Positions 17,298 through 27,116 are shown, numbered from the stretch's first letter. The stretch: 64,000 nucleotides of DNA from JAGNKE01 sp965230245 (GCA_965230245.1 OZ246000.1:124001-188000); one strand, 5' to 3'. Numbers and translations: made by a program. Notes: generated by a model not told the origin, from the letters alone.

Positions 17298-17723
17298 CTA
17301 ATCTACAGCGGCTGCCTTTTGAGACTCGCCGGACTTCGCTTTGGACTTGCTTCCGGTAATACTATCGGGAAGTCCCAGATCTTCGTCCGTTCTATTGCCG
17401 ATGTTGTCCGGAGTCTTCTCTTTGTACGCGTCGTTTTTCTGCTTAGCATTATCTTCATCCTTTGCATGAGATTTCTCTTCAAAGCCGTTGATAATACGTT
17501 GATAATGCTCCGCATGTTGATAATAGCTCTCTGCCATAATACGGTCACCTGATGACAAAGCATCTTTGGCAAGAGCCAAATATTTCTCGCAAACCTGATG
17601 CGCTGTGCCACGAATACGTACATCCGGTCCGTTGCTGTCAAAAACCTGTGTGCGTTGTTGATTATTACGACGGCCGCCGTTTCCGCGGTTTCTTTGTCTT
17701 CTGTTGGATGATCCGTGTCTCAT
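17298..17723 (-). CDS. DUF4167 family protein
   Basis: 141 residues. The N-terminus is Arg/Asn/Gly/Gln-rich and probably binds nucleic acid. A conserved helical core follows, GPDVRIRGTAHQVCEKYLAL then GDRIMAESYYQHAEHYQRI, which is the signature of DUF4167, an alphaproteobacterial family usually found beside prmC and prfA, as here. The C-terminal tail is charged and likely disordered. Start at MRHGSSNRR (ATG 17721-17723); longer frames lack a typical N-terminus. Molecular function is not known; the gene order suggests a link with translation or RNA. Confidence 0.85.
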   Translation of the reverse strand: MRHGSSNRRQRNRGNGGRRNNQQRTQVFDSNGPDVRIRGTAHQVCEKYLALAKDALSSGDRIMAESYYQHAEHYQRIINGFEEKSHAKDEDNAKQKNDAYKEKTPDNIGNRTDEDLGLPDSITGSKSKAKSGESQKAAAVD

Positions 17724-17831
17724 TTTTAAGCCCAATAACGTTGTAATTTTAAAAACACAACAACACACGTACACCATACATTATGCTACATCGTATGGCC
17801 AGCCAGCGAACCCCTAGACTGTCGAGTTAAA

Positions 17832-17877
17832 CACAACATATTGATAAGTCTTTTATCTGTGTAACCAGTATGTTGTG
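17832..17877. repeat. Long inverted repeat between prmC and the DUF4167 gene
   Basis: CACAACATA (17832-17840) and TATGTTGTG (17869-17877) pair perfectly. Inside them GATAA (17843-17847) can pair with TTATC (17853-17857). Outside, GTTAAACACA (17826-17835) nearly matches the complement of TGTGTTGAAC (17883-17892). There is no T tract, so it is not a classic terminator. It may act as an RNA structure or a protein-binding site in the 225-bp gap. Confidence 0.45.
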
Positions 17878-17948
17878 CCTGATGTGTTGAACATCTTTAC
17901 CCTACCGCCAAGGCTAATTTTCAATCAACCCGCAACATAGAAAAAATC

Positions 17949-18827
17949 TCATTTATCCCCACAGGAGATTTCCACAACCCGCGCTCTGCCTGCCAGATCG
18001 GCATGTACACGACTCTCTGAAAACCCATATTTTGCTGCGAGTCGCACAACACTCTCACCCTGATCAAAACCGATCTCAAAAAACGCATTTCCGTTATACG
18101 AAACCAAACGTTTCATTGCGGAAAAAATTTCTTGATACGATTTTAGACCATCTGAACCACCGTCAAGTGCCAGAATCGGATCATGATCCAGAACTGATTT
18201 ATCCAGATTCGTCAAAACCTGAGTCGCGATGTAGGGAGGGTTCGAGACAATTACGTCAAAGTCGGCCATAAGTGAATCGACCCAAGAACCACAAATAAAG
18301 CGGGAACGCCGAGATAACCCCAAACGCTTGGCATTTCTCGATGCGCATTGAACCGCCCCTTCGGAGAGATCAACACCAAAACCGGACGCATACGGCAATT
18401 CCTTGAGCAAAGACAATAAGATACACCCTGATCCTGTGCCTAAGTCCAGGATCCGCAAGGGCTTATTTTTATCCAATTTGGAAAGACAAACATCAACGAG
18501 CACCTCCGTATCAGGCCTCGGCTCAAGCGTTTCATCGTTAATTTCAAAGGTCATACCCCAAAATTCCCGCTCCCCGTAAATTCGATAAATAGGAACGCCG
18601 CCCATGCGCTGTTTCAGATCAGACAAAATCAAAGCAACAGAATCATGTGAAATGTGTTTCTCCGGATGGGCAATAAGATCTGATAAAGAAAGAGAAGACC
18701 GCTGCTCAAGCATAATACGGGCTTCCAGTTGATAATCCTTAACCCCGTGTTCCATTAATTTTAATGAAAGCACCTTATAAAACGCATCCAGTTCACGGGG
18801 CCATCGATCAGGATGAAAAAGAGTCAT
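17949..18827 (-). CDS. prmC: Release factor glutamine methyltransferase PrmC
   Basis: 292 residues. It methylates the glutamine of the GGQ loop of release factors, using S-adenosylmethionine. Visible motifs are the SAM-binding LDLGTGSGCILLSL and the catalytic NPPY near residue 195, which binds the target glutamine. The N-terminal helical domain is present. It starts 13 bp after the stop of prfA, which encodes its substrate, in the usual order. Confidence 0.95.
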   Translation of the reverse strand: MTLFHPDRWPRELDAFYKVLSLKLMEHGVKDYQLEARIMLEQRSSLSLSDLIAHPEKHISHDSVALILSDLKQRMGGVPIYRIYGEREFWGMTFEINDETLEPRPDTEVLVDVCLSKLDKNKPLRILDLGTGSGCILLSLLKELPYASGFGVDLSEGAVQCASRNAKRLGLSRRSRFICGSWVDSLMADFDVIVSNPPYIATQVLTNLDKSVLDHDPILALDGGSDGLKSYQEIFSAMKRLVSYNGNAFFEIGFDQGESVVRLAAKYGFSESRVHADLAGRARVVEISCGDK

Positions 18828-18839
18828 CTGCCTTCATGC

Positions 18840-19904
18840 CTAATCCGAGAGTGTGGCCAGCGCTGCCGCATGATCTTCCGCAATCAGAGAATCAACAACG
18901 TCATCCAGACATTCACCGCTCAAAACTTCCTCCAGCTTATAGAGAGTCAGATTGATTCGATGATCGGTTAGCCGCCCTTGCGGGTAGTTATAGGTTCGAA
19001 TACGTTCTGATCTGTCTCCCGACCCGACTTGCGATTTTCGGTCTTCAGCTCGTTCATCACGAAGCTTCTGACGCTGCAAATCATAAAGACGCGTCCGTAA
19101 AACTTTCATCGCTTTGTCACGGTTTTTATGCTGTGAACGCTCTTCCTGCATTTCAACAACCAAACCGGTGGGAATATGCACGATACGCACGGCACTATCG
19201 GTCGTGTTGACGTGCTGCCCGCCCGCACCCTGTGAGCGGTACGTATCAATTCGCAAATCTTTCGTATCAATATGAACATCGACTTCTTCGGCCTCCGGCA
19301 AAACCGCAACGGTCGCCGCCGATGTGTGGATGCGTCCGCCCGCTTCGGTCTTGGGAACACGCTGAACCCGATGCACGCCTGATTCAAATTTCAAACGCTC
19401 ATAAACATTCTTGCCACTGATCTCCGCGATAATTTCTTTATACCCACCGATATCATTCTCGGACACTTCAACAGGCTTGATCGTCCAGCCGCGTTGTGCG
19501 GCATACCCCTTGTACATACCGTAAAGGTCGGCCGCAAAGAGAGCCGCTTCATCACCGCCCGTTCCCGCTCTAATCTCCAGAATCGCATTTTTGGTATCCG
19601 CTTCATCCTTGGGAATGAGAGCCAATTTAATTTTATTTTCCAATTCGGGAATTTTTGCCTCAAGTGCACGCATATCTTCCTGCGCCATGGCTTTCATTTC
19701 AGGATCGCTGAGCAACTCTTGTAGGTCTTCTTTTTCCTGCAAAGCCGTCTCCAATTCGTCCATCGCCTCGACAATCGGTGTCAGGTCTGCATATTCGACA
19801 GCCATCTTTGAAAAATCATCACCCGACAAATCACCACCCGCCATTAAGGACGCCAACTCCTCGTGACGCATTTTGATTGATGACAATTTCTCTTGCATAG
19901 ACAT
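18840..19904 (-). CDS. prfA: Peptide chain release factor 1
   Basis: 354 residues, normal length. It recognises UAA and UAG and triggers release of the finished protein. The GGQ motif lies in GAGGQHVN near residue 229, and the stop-codon recognition domain precedes and follows it. It lies in a run with prmC downstream; the RodZ-like gene ends 22 bp upstream. Confidence 0.97.
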   Translation of the reverse strand: MSMQEKLSSIKMRHEELASLMAGGDLSGDDFSKMAVEYADLTPIVEAMDELETALQEKEDLQELLSDPEMKAMAQEDMRALEAKIPELENKIKLALIPKDEADTKNAILEIRAGTGGDEAALFAADLYGMYKGYAAQRGWTIKPVEVSENDIGGYKEIIAEISGKNVYERLKFESGVHRVQRVPKTEAGGRIHTSAATVAVLPEAEEVDVHIDTKDLRIDTYRSQGAGGQHVNTTDSAVRIVHIPTGLVVEMQEERSQHKNRDKAMKVLRTRLYDLQRQKLRDERAEDRKSQVGSGDRSERIRTYNYPQGRLTDHRINLTLYKLEEVLSGECLDDVVDSLIAEDHAAALATLSD

Positions 19905-19925
19905 GAAAATACTCTTCGAAAAACT

Positions 19926-20864
19926 CTATTCTTCAGGCGGGTTTGAATCGCTTAAACCATCGGAATCAGGAGGTTCAACGCCTTCTACATCCTCAACGAC
20001 ATCAGACGTTGTAGCATCGGGCTTCTGGAATTCAAGCGTTTTAAGATAAGAGAGATCAAGCGGCATACCATTGACAACATCGTCTTCTCCACCCAAAGGC
20101 ATTAAAGCATGACCGTCAATCAAAATTTCTACTGCCCGTGCATCACCAAGTGTCATGGTTAAGCCAGGATTATTCGGTAGGAAATACTGATCCCCTGCCG
20201 TCAAAGTTTCCGATAAGACAGTATTACCCTCGGCATCTTTAATCTGCACCCAGCTTTCCTCAAGCATATTCAGTATAATCCCCTCTTCTCCCTCAACCTG
20301 ATCCGCAGCATCCTGCCCGTCGGGTGTTTCAAGACGCATACCGAAAACGCTTTCATTCGGTATGCTCGGATTACCGGAATCAATTTCACTTCTAACATCA
20401 TCTGGCACGGATGGAATTTCACGGTTTTCCGGTGCAACCGTTTTCGGAGCATTCACAACACCCCATAAAATAAAGACTCCGAAAACCAAAATCAGTGAAA
20501 GTACAATCATAAAAACCGAAGGTGTGCGGCTTTCCGAAGCAGGCAGAGGGAAACTCAACTCATTTTTTGGCTGGGATTCCATATGTTGCGAAACAAACAG
20601 GTGAGCAATCTTCGCACCGTCCAGTCCAAGAAATTCTGCATAGGTTCGGACGAAGCCAACGGCGTAAACACGCCCTGGCAACTTCTCGACCTCGCCGTTT
20701 TCAATCGCACGAAGCTGGCTTTCGCGTATGCGCAAGGCATTTTCAATATCCTTTAAGCTTTGGCCATAGTGCAGACGCGTCCGGCGCAGAATATCGCCGA
20801 CATCCATATCTTTATAATTCTCCAGATCCTCAGGGACGGGTATATTGATGTTCTTTTCTCCCAT
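19926..20864 (-). CDS. rodZ: RodZ-like cytoskeleton/cell-shape protein
   Basis: 312 residues. An N-terminal helix-turn-helix of the Xre type (about 22-90, with DILRRTRLHYGQSLKDIE) is followed by a linker, one membrane span (115-137) and a periplasmic C-terminal domain of the DUF4115 type (WVQIKDAEGNTV near 205). This order is typical of RodZ, which links MreB to the inner membrane and peptidoglycan synthesis; in this fold the HTH binds MreB rather than DNA. The C-terminal end is acidic and low complexity. The gene lies between lysC and prfA. Confidence 0.85.
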   Translation of the reverse strand: MGEKNINIPVPEDLENYKDMDVGDILRRTRLHYGQSLKDIENALRIRESQLRAIENGEVEKLPGRVYAVGFVRTYAEFLGLDGAKIAHLFVSQHMESQPKNELSFPLPASESRTPSVFMIVLSLILVFGVFILWGVVNAPKTVAPENREIPSVPDDVRSEIDSGNPSIPNESVFGMRLETPDGQDAADQVEGEEGIILNMLEESWVQIKDAEGNTVLSETLTAGDQYFLPNNPGLTMTLGDARAVEILIDGHALMPLGGEDDVVNGMPLDLSYLKTLEFQKPDATTSDVVEDVEGVEPPDSDGLSDSNPPEE

Positions 20865-20889
20865 TTCAAAGGAGAGATTACGCTATCTT

Positions 20890-22122
20890 TTAGCTTTCTT
20901 CCAGTCCATATGCGGCATGAAGCGAACGAACCGCAAGTTCGGTGTAATCATCTTGAATTAACACACTGATTTTTATCTCGGAGGTCGAGATAACTTGGAT
21001 ATTGATGCCTTTTTCCGCAAGTGTTTCAAACATTTTATTAGCGACACCCGCATGACTGCGCATACCGATTCCAACAACGGAAATCTTTGCAACATTCGAA
21101 TCTGTAACCAGTTTGTCATATACTAACGCGGCATTATCCTCGATCGTTTTGATGGCTCGATCAAGATCGGTACGCGGAACGGTAAACGTCATATCCGTCT
21201 TGCCGTCACGTGATGAAATGTTCTGGATAATCATATCAACATTAATGGATGTATCGGCAAGTGTTCCGAACAACTGCGCCGCAATGCCCGGCTTGTCCTC
21301 AACGCCGATCACTGTGATTTTTGCTTCGTCTCTGTTGTGGGCAATACCACTGACAAGTTCCTGTTCCACAATTTTATCCTCTGTTGTAACTAGTGTTCCC
21401 TTAAGATCGCTGCCAAGAAAATCTCCGAACGTTGACAGCACCTGAATGGGCACGCCACTTTTAGCGCCCATCTCGACTGATCGCGTTTGCAGCACCTTAC
21501 TGCCAAGAGACGCCAACTCCAGCATCTCTTCATAGGCAATTTTCGGAATTTTTCGGGCATTCGGCACCACACGCGGATCTGCTGTATAAACGCCGTCTAC
21601 ATCGGTATAGATATCGCAACGGTCAGCTTGCAAAGCTGCTGCAACGGCCACGGCCGATGTATCCGAGCCGCCGCGCCCCAAAGTACTGATGCGGTTTTGG
21701 TGTGTAACCCCTTGAAATCCGGGCACGACAACAACTTCTCCGGCTTCAAGCCGTTTCTTAATTTCCGTAGTATCAATCTCTTCAATGCGGGCCTTGCCGT
21801 GCACGGGATTGGTTTTGATCGGGATTTGCCACCCAAGCCATGAACGCGCCGTTACACCGCGTTTCTGCAAGGCTATCGCCATAAGGCCTGCGGTAACCTG
21901 CTCCCCGCTGGAGACCACGGTATCATATTCCCGAACATCATGAAGCGGACTGATTTGTGAACAATACTCAACCAGCCTGTTGGTCACGCCGGACATTGCA
22001 GACACAACGACAGCAACCTGATTACCGCGCTCGACTTCTTTAACAATCTTCTCGGATGCACTCTCGATTTTCTCAACATCTGCAACAGATGTGCCGCCGA
22101 ATTTCATAACAATTAAAGACAT
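20890..22122 (-). CDS. lysC: Aspartate kinase
   Basis: 410 residues. It phosphorylates aspartate, the first step towards lysine, threonine, methionine and diaminopimelate. The N-terminal KFGGTSV (7-13) and the TLGRGGSDTSAVA segment (about 147-159) form the catalytic domain, and two ACT domains fill the C-terminus (ITVIGVEDKPG, ISVVGIGMRSHAG), which usually bind lysine or threonine for feedback control. It fits with lysA and metA in this window. It is divergent from ubiG, the usual neighbour in this class. Confidence 0.96.
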   Translation of the reverse strand: MSLIVMKFGGTSVADVEKIESASEKIVKEVERGNQVAVVVSAMSGVTNRLVEYCSQISPLHDVREYDTVVSSGEQVTAGLMAIALQKRGVTARSWLGWQIPIKTNPVHGKARIEEIDTTEIKKRLEAGEVVVVPGFQGVTHQNRISTLGRGGSDTSAVAVAAALQADRCDIYTDVDGVYTADPRVVPNARKIPKIAYEEMLELASLGSKVLQTRSVEMGAKSGVPIQVLSTFGDFLGSDLKGTLVTTEDKIVEQELVSGIAHNRDEAKITVIGVEDKPGIAAQLFGTLADTSINVDMIIQNISSRDGKTDMTFTVPRTDLDRAIKTIEDNAALVYDKLVTDSNVAKISVVGIGMRSHAGVANKMFETLAEKGINIQVISTSEIKISVLIQDDYTELAVRSLHAAYGLEES

Positions 22123-22206
22123 GATCCTGTTAATTTGTTTTCTTGTGTTTAATTTGAAGGTTATCCATACTTATCTCGAAACAAAAAATCAAAGGGAATT
22201 CTTGAT

Positions 22207-22971
22207 ATGAGCGCAAATCAAGGCGCAAAACCTGAAAAATCTGCATCCCGAACGATCGACGAAGATGAAATCCGCCATTTTGCAAAAGATTCAGATTACT
22301 GGTGGGATGAAAACGGCCCCTTTAAACCCCTGCACTGGGCAAACCCGACACGTATTTCCTACATCAAGCGGCAAATCTGTGAACACTACGGCCGTGAAGC
22401 GAATGGTCTAAAATCTCTGAAAGACCTCTCGATACTGGATATCGGTTGCGGGGGCGGACTAGCTTGCGAGCCACTCGCACGCCTCGGCGCAAAAGTCACA
22501 GGCGCGGATGCAGACACAAACGCCATCAAAGCCGCAAAATTCCATGCCGGACAGGTTGGCCTCGATATTGAATACCTCAATGAGGACGCAGAAAACATAG
22601 GCAAAACATTCGATGTTGTCCTGGCACTTGAAGTAATAGAACACGTGAGTGATATTCAGGCCTTTGTCCAAATTGTCAAAAAAGCGGTTAAACCGGAAGG
22701 ATTGGTTATCTTCTCGACGCTAAACAGAACGCCGAAATCTTTTGCTCTGGGTATTGTAGGTCTTGAGTATGTGTTGGGCTGGGTTCCACGAGGGACTCAC
22801 CATTGGAAGAAATTCGTCAAACCCTCGGAACTGTCACGCGCCGCCCGCAAGGAAAACCTTATACCGCATAATGTCTGCGGAATTGTCTATAACCCTATCA
22901 AGAATGATTTCTCGTTATCTGAAAAAGATTTGGACGTTAACTACTTGATGACCTTCAAAGTCAAAAAGTAA
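22207..22971 (+). CDS. ubiG: Ubiquinone biosynthesis O-methyltransferase UbiG
   Basis: 254 residues. It carries out the O-methylations of ubiquinone synthesis. The SAM-binding motif is LDIGCGGGLACEPLARLG (about 77-94), followed by VLALEVIEHV and a C-terminal membrane-associated segment, GLEYVLGWVPRGTHHWKKF, typical of UbiG. The N-terminal WWDENGPFKPLHWANP is also characteristic. It is divergent from lysC, with about 85 bp for both promoters. Confidence 0.95.
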   Translation: MSANQGAKPEKSASRTIDEDEIRHFAKDSDYWWDENGPFKPLHWANPTRISYIKRQICEHYGREANGLKSLKDLSILDIGCGGGLACEPLARLGAKVTGADADTNAIKAAKFHAGQVGLDIEYLNEDAENIGKTFDVVLALEVIEHVSDIQAFVQIVKKAVKPEGLVIFSTLNRTPKSFALGIVGLEYVLGWVPRGTHHWKKFVKPSELSRAARKENLIPHNVCGIVYNPIKNDFSLSEKDLDVNYLMTFKVKK

Positions 22972-23080
22972 TCGCTCACGCTTAAGCAAACAGTGATAGC
23001 GTCAAAGATTTCGAAACTTTTCGTATCATATTACAAAAAAATAACTGTATTCCACTCAGAAACTGCCTTATGTTGCCGCC

Positions 23081-23272
23081 ATGAATATGTTTTTCATCAT
23101 ATGTGCCGTTCTGGCGATGATATCCGTGGTTGCCGTTTTGATGCTCGGCCTTTTCTCTATGGCAAAAGGCGGTGACTTCAACAAAAAATACGGCAACAAA
23201 CTTATGATGGCACGTGTTGTCTTACAGGGGCTTGCCTTACTCTTCCTCATGCTGGCATACTCAGGTCAGTAA
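23081..23272 (+). CDS. HIG1-domain small membrane protein
   Basis: 63 residues with two membrane spans (about 3-25 and 43-61) separated by a basic loop, AKGGDFNKKYGNKLMMARV. This is the bacterial HIG1/twin-transmembrane pattern, related to mitochondrial respiratory supercomplex factors. In alphaproteobacteria it usually precedes etfB, as here. It probably acts in or near respiratory complexes; the exact role in bacteria is not settled. Confidence 0.85.
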   Translation: MNMFFIICAVLAMISVVAVLMLGLFSMAKGGDFNKKYGNKLMMARVVLQGLALLFLMLAYSGQ

Positions 23273-23311
23273 AAAGACGATTCTTTCCTATTTCTCAGGA
23301 GCATAATAAGT

Positions 23312-24076
23312 ATGAAAATCCTTGTCCCCGTAAAGCGTGTCGTGGACTATAAAGTCAAGATTCATGTGAAATCCGATAATTCAGGTGTTGAACTGAACGG
23401 CGTCAAAATGTCGATGAACCCCTTCGATGAGATCGCTATCGAAGAAGCTGCAAGATTAAAAGAAGCCGGAAAGGCAACCGAAATTATTGCCGTAACAATC
23501 GGCCCCGAAAAGGCGCAGGAACAAATCCGCACAGCGATGGCCATCGGTGCAGACAGAGGAATTCTGGTTAAAACCGATGCCCCGACAGACCTCGGCGGTG
23601 TCGAGCCTTTGGCAGTCGCCAAAGCATTAAAAGCCATCGTTGAGAAGGAAAGCCCCGATATGGTCATCATGGGCAAACAGGCAATCGATGATGATTCCAA
23701 CCAAACAGGACAAATGCTTGCCGCCCTCCTCGACTGGCCCCAAGGCACATTTGCCTCAGACCTTAAAATTGGTGACGGCAGTTTGAAAATCACCAGAGAA
23801 ATCGACGGCGGCCTTCAAACTCTCGAACTGAAACTCCCCGCAGTCATTACAACAGACTTGCGCCTAAACGAACCTCGCTATGCGAAACTGCCAGATATAA
23901 TGAAGGCCAAAAAGAAACAACTCGACATCATCGAACCGTCAGAACTTGGTGTGGACTTCACGCCGCGTCTCGAAATTCTGGACGTTACTGACCCGCCTGT
24001 TCGTGAAGGCGGACAAAAAGTCGCATCTGTCGACGAATTGATCGATAAACTAAAAAATGAGGCAAAGGTTATTTAA
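23312..24076 (+). CDS. etfB: Electron transfer flavoprotein beta subunit
   Basis: 254 residues. Together with EtfA it carries electrons from acyl-CoA and other dehydrogenases to the ubiquinone pool. The N-terminal MKILVPVKRVVDYKVKIHVK, the AMP-binding segment around GKQAIDDDSNQTGQMLA and the conserved tail are all present. A good ribosome site (AGGAGC) precedes ATG. etfA follows after 2 bp, so both subunits are made together. Confidence 0.97.
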   Translation: MKILVPVKRVVDYKVKIHVKSDNSGVELNGVKMSMNPFDEIAIEEAARLKEAGKATEIIAVTIGPEKAQEQIRTAMAIGADRGILVKTDAPTDLGGVEPLAVAKALKAIVEKESPDMVIMGKQAIDDDSNQTGQMLAALLDWPQGTFASDLKIGDGSLKITREIDGGLQTLELKLPAVITTDLRLNEPRYAKLPDIMKAKKKQLDIIEPSELGVDFTPRLEILDVTDPPVREGGQKVASVDELIDKLKNEAKVI

Positions 24077-24078
24077 TC

Positions 24079-25008
24079 ATGGGTATTTTAGTCATTGCAG
24101 AACACGATAACAAAAAACTCCGCGCCTCAACCCTAAATACGGTTGGCGCCGCATCAAAAATCGGCGGGGAAATCCATATCCTCGTCGCGGGCAGCAACTG
24201 CTCAGATGTTGCGGACGCCGCATCAAAAATTGATGGTGTCGCAAAAGTCCTGAAAAGTGACAGCGCGGAACTGGAACATCAACTCGCGGAGGATTTAACA
24301 CCGCTAATTGTGGATCTTGCTACTAACTACAGCCATATCCTTGCGCCAGCCTCGACATTCGGAAAGAACCTCCTACCAAGAGCAGCAGCACTTTTGGACG
24401 TGCAACAAATTTCCGACATCACCGAAATCGTATCGGAAGATACATTCCGTCGCCCTGTTTATGCGGGCAACGCGTTCGCTACCGTGAAATCAAACGACTC
24501 GGTCAAACTGATCACGGTCAGAGGAACAACATTCGATCCGTCCTCAGCAGAAGGCGGCAGCGCATCTATCGAAGAGATATCTTCAAAAGGTGCATCCGGC
24601 CTGTCTTCATTCGTTGCAGAAAAACTCTCCGAAAGCGAACGCCCCGAACTGACCTCCGCAAAAATTGTGGTGTCCGGTGGCCGTGGCGTAGGCTCTGCTG
24701 AAAATTTCAAAATGATCGAAACGCTGGCCGATAAACTTGGTGCAGCTATTGGTGCATCCCGCGCAGCCGTCGATGCAGGCTACGTCCCGAATGATTATCA
24801 GGTCGGACAAACAGGGAAGGTCGTAGCGCCTGAGCTGTACATTGCAATCGGCATCTCAGGTGCTATCCAGCATTTGGCAGGGATGAAGGATTCAAAAGTA
24901 ATTGTGGCGATTAACAAAGATGAAGACGCGCCGATCTTCTCTGTCGCTGATTACGGCCTTGTCGCTGATTTATTTGATGCCGTCCCCGAACTGGAACAAA
25001 AGCTTTAA
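24079..25008 (+). CDS. etfA: Electron transfer flavoprotein alpha subunit
   Basis: 309 residues, full length. The C-terminal FAD-binding domain contains SGGRGVGSAENF (about 200), YQVGQTGKVVAPELYI, and GISGAIQHLAGM followed by INKDEDAPIF, all hallmarks of EtfA. It forms a heterodimer with EtfB. Its stop overlaps by four bases the stop of the convergent pentapeptide gene, so read-through transcription between the two strands is likely. Confidence 0.97.
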   Translation: MGILVIAEHDNKKLRASTLNTVGAASKIGGEIHILVAGSNCSDVADAASKIDGVAKVLKSDSAELEHQLAEDLTPLIVDLATNYSHILAPASTFGKNLLPRAAALLDVQQISDITEIVSEDTFRRPVYAGNAFATVKSNDSVKLITVRGTTFDPSSAEGGSASIEEISSKGASGLSSFVAEKLSESERPELTSAKIVVSGGRGVGSAENFKMIETLADKLGAAIGASRAAVDAGYVPNDYQVGQTGKVVAPELYIAIGISGAIQHLAGMKDSKVIVAINKDEDAPIFSVADYGLVADLFDAVPELEQKL

Positions 25009-26330
25009 TCTTCCTGTCCGGGAAGCCTGAAAACAGAGCCGCTGGTGCTTTTATCAAACACAGCACCCTCGGTATTGGCACCGTCGAAGTTTGTTCCGTC
25101 CAGAATAGCCCCGGTAAAATCGGCATCCCGCAGATCAGCATCGCTGAAATCCGTATAGGACAAATCCGCACCCTTAAAAACGGCATGTTTAAGGCTGGCC
25201 TTGGTAAAAATCGTATACCGCATGCGTGCATTCTCGAAAACACATGGATGAAAACGGTTTTGCGCCCCGCCTGTTCCGAACAGCAAAGACGAACAATTCG
25301 CACCGCTTAAATTGGCATGTGAGAAATTAGCGCTTCGGAAAGATGATCCCCGCAAATCAGATTCAACCATATCACAATGACGAAAGTCCGAACCGTTTAA
25401 AACTGCACTTTGCAGTTGGACCTTATAGAGATTCAAACCGAAAAACTTGGTGGCAACCGCTTTGACCGCCGTAAGCTGCTCCATTTTCAATGAACCGACC
25501 ATACGCATATCAACTTCGCTTAAATCAAGCTGTTTACCGCTTTTACCTGCTGTTGCAACCCAATGTTTATGATCCGCAACCAGCTGCTCAAGAGGCTTAC
25601 CCAAAGTTTCGATAGAAACACCGACATTGTCATCAGTGATGGCTCCATCGAAGTTCACCCCTTCACCGGCCAGAGAATTAAGCTGCACTCCTGTTAAAAT
25701 AGCCGCCTTCATACTCGCCCCTGAAAGCTGCGCCCCTTCGATTTTGGCGTTTGCAAGATTCGCCCCTTCGAGCTTTGCACCCCTCAAATCGGCACGGCTC
25801 ATATTTATCCCCGCCATCATCGCATCGGAAAAGTCGGCGTTATTTGCCATCGAACCCGTTAACTTTGCACCGCTTAAATTTGCACCACGAAAATTGACCG
25901 GCTTACCACTATCAAAATTTCCGTTTCGAGCAATCCCGCCAATACGCAAATCGGCGGACTCAAGATCGGCTCCCTCAAGGTTCGCATTTTCGATGCGTGC
26001 ACCGCGAAGATCTGACCGAGTAAACACTGTTTGAAAAAGATTGGAATTACTAAGATCACAAGCGTATAAAATCGCTTCCCTGAAATTGGCCGAGGCCAAG
26101 TCCATACGCTCCATGATACAACCGCTAAAGTTCGCCTGTCGCAAGTTCTTATCTCGAAGAGATAGCCCAGTAAGATCGGTATTGGAGAGCGTTGCGCGAC
26201 GCCCCCCCAAACGCCCTTCAAGAAAACGATTATGCAATTCCACCAGCGCATCAAGCTGATCCTGCGATATCGTTTCTAGCCTGTTTTCTTCCTGAAGCGC
26301 CAACGGAATATGCCCCCAACAAATATACAA
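25005..26330 (-). CDS. Pentapeptide-repeat protein
   Basis: Up to 441 residues. Two blocks of A(D/N)LXX pentapeptide repeats, about 55-215 and 305-440 (for example ANLEGADLESADLR and GADLSYTDFSDADLRDADF), fold into right-handed four-sided beta-helices. They are separated by a ~90-residue helical insert (HKHWVATAGKSGKQLDLSEV). The start is unsure: TTG at 26330, or TTG at 26303, which has a GGGGG stretch nine bases ahead. The N-terminal QLDALVELHNRFLEGRLGGR matches the usual start of alphaproteobacterial members. No enzyme motif is seen; it is probably a binding or scaffold protein. No quinolone-type target gene is nearby. Confidence 0.85.
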   Translation of the reverse strand: MYICWGHIPLALQEENRLETISQDQLDALVELHNRFLEGRLGGRRATLSNTDLTGLSLRDKNLRQANFSGCIMERMDLASANFREAILYACDLSNSNLFQTVFTRSDLRGARIENANLEGADLESADLRIGGIARNGNFDSGKPVNFRGANLSGAKLTGSMANNADFSDAMMAGINMSRADLRGAKLEGANLANAKIEGAQLSGASMKAAILTGVQLNSLAGEGVNFDGAITDDNVGVSIETLGKPLEQLVADHKHWVATAGKSGKQLDLSEVDMRMVGSLKMEQLTAVKAVATKFFGLNLYKVQLQSAVLNGSDFRHCDMVESDLRGSSFRSANFSHANLSGANCSSLLFGTGGAQNRFHPCVFENARMRYTIFTKASLKHAVFKGADLSYTDFSDADLRDADFTGAILDGTNFDGANTEGAVFDKSTSGSVFRLPGQED

Positions 26331-26422
26331 AAATTTAATGAACGCTATACGACTATAGGTATTTACAAATTTATCACGGATATCTTAACAAATACCTAGC
26401 TCAAAGCCTGTTTTAAAGCCAT

Positions 26423-27022
26423 CTAGTACACTGTTTTCAAAAACTTTAAAAAGCTGATGATCTGAGGGTTACTCCACCGCCCGTCCCCGGTAATTTCATA
26501 GAGTATCCGCCCTTTATCGTTAACAATATATGTGGTTGGCAAATTGCTTAAAGGCAAAGATTTCTGAATTTCGCCCTTATAGTCATGAAAACCCGCAACT
26601 TTTTGAACCTTGTATTTACTAATGAACTTCACGATAGACTCAATTTCTTCCTGCGCATTCACCGAAACGGCAATAACCCGATATTGGCCATCACCAAAAT
26701 AATATTGAATTTTCTGTAATTCAGGCAATTCCTTGACGCAAGGACCACACCATGTGGCCCAGAAATTAAGAATAAGATACTGCCCCTCAAAGTCATCGCG
26801 CAGCTTATAAACCTTAGCCCCTGGTCCGACAATCTCTGCATTCGGCAAATATAAAGCTTCTTCGTATTTGTTAAATTTTGCGAAATAAGTCGCAACGGCA
26901 CGCTCTTTTTCCTCAAGCTCCTTCTCGTTTTGCTTGGACAAAACAAGTGAAGCCACCGCGAGAATAAGAATAATACCGATGGGAACGATAAGTTTTTTAG
27001 AAATATGATTATCGTAAGCCAT
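26423..27022 (-). CDS. TlpA-family membrane-anchored thioredoxin-like protein
   Basis: 199 residues. A membrane anchor (about 10-28) is followed by a thioredoxin fold in the periplasm with active site WATWCGPC near residue 88-95 and a cis-Pro region NLPTTYIV. TlpA-type proteins reduce periplasmic disulfides, for example in cytochrome oxidase assembly. It is divergent from lptM–lysA, a known alphaproteobacterial arrangement, though argH, often found between them, is absent. This is a second thioredoxin-like protein in the window, besides that at 10212-10796. Confidence 0.88.
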   Translation of the reverse strand: MAYDNHISKKLIVPIGIILILAVASLVLSKQNEKELEEKERAVATYFAKFNKYEEALYLPNAEIVGPGAKVYKLRDDFEGQYLILNFWATWCGPCVKELPELQKIQYYFGDGQYRVIAVSVNAQEEIESIVKFISKYKVQKVAGFHDYKGEIQKSLPLSNLPTTYIVNDKGRILYEITGDGRWSNPQIISFLKFLKTVY

Positions 27023-27116
27023 AAGATAACTTTCTTTTTTGCCTTTATCTTCGTTAAGGGTTTCTTTTCAACATAAATCACGATAAAGAATTATAAGAAA
27101 GGATGGCATATAAAAA

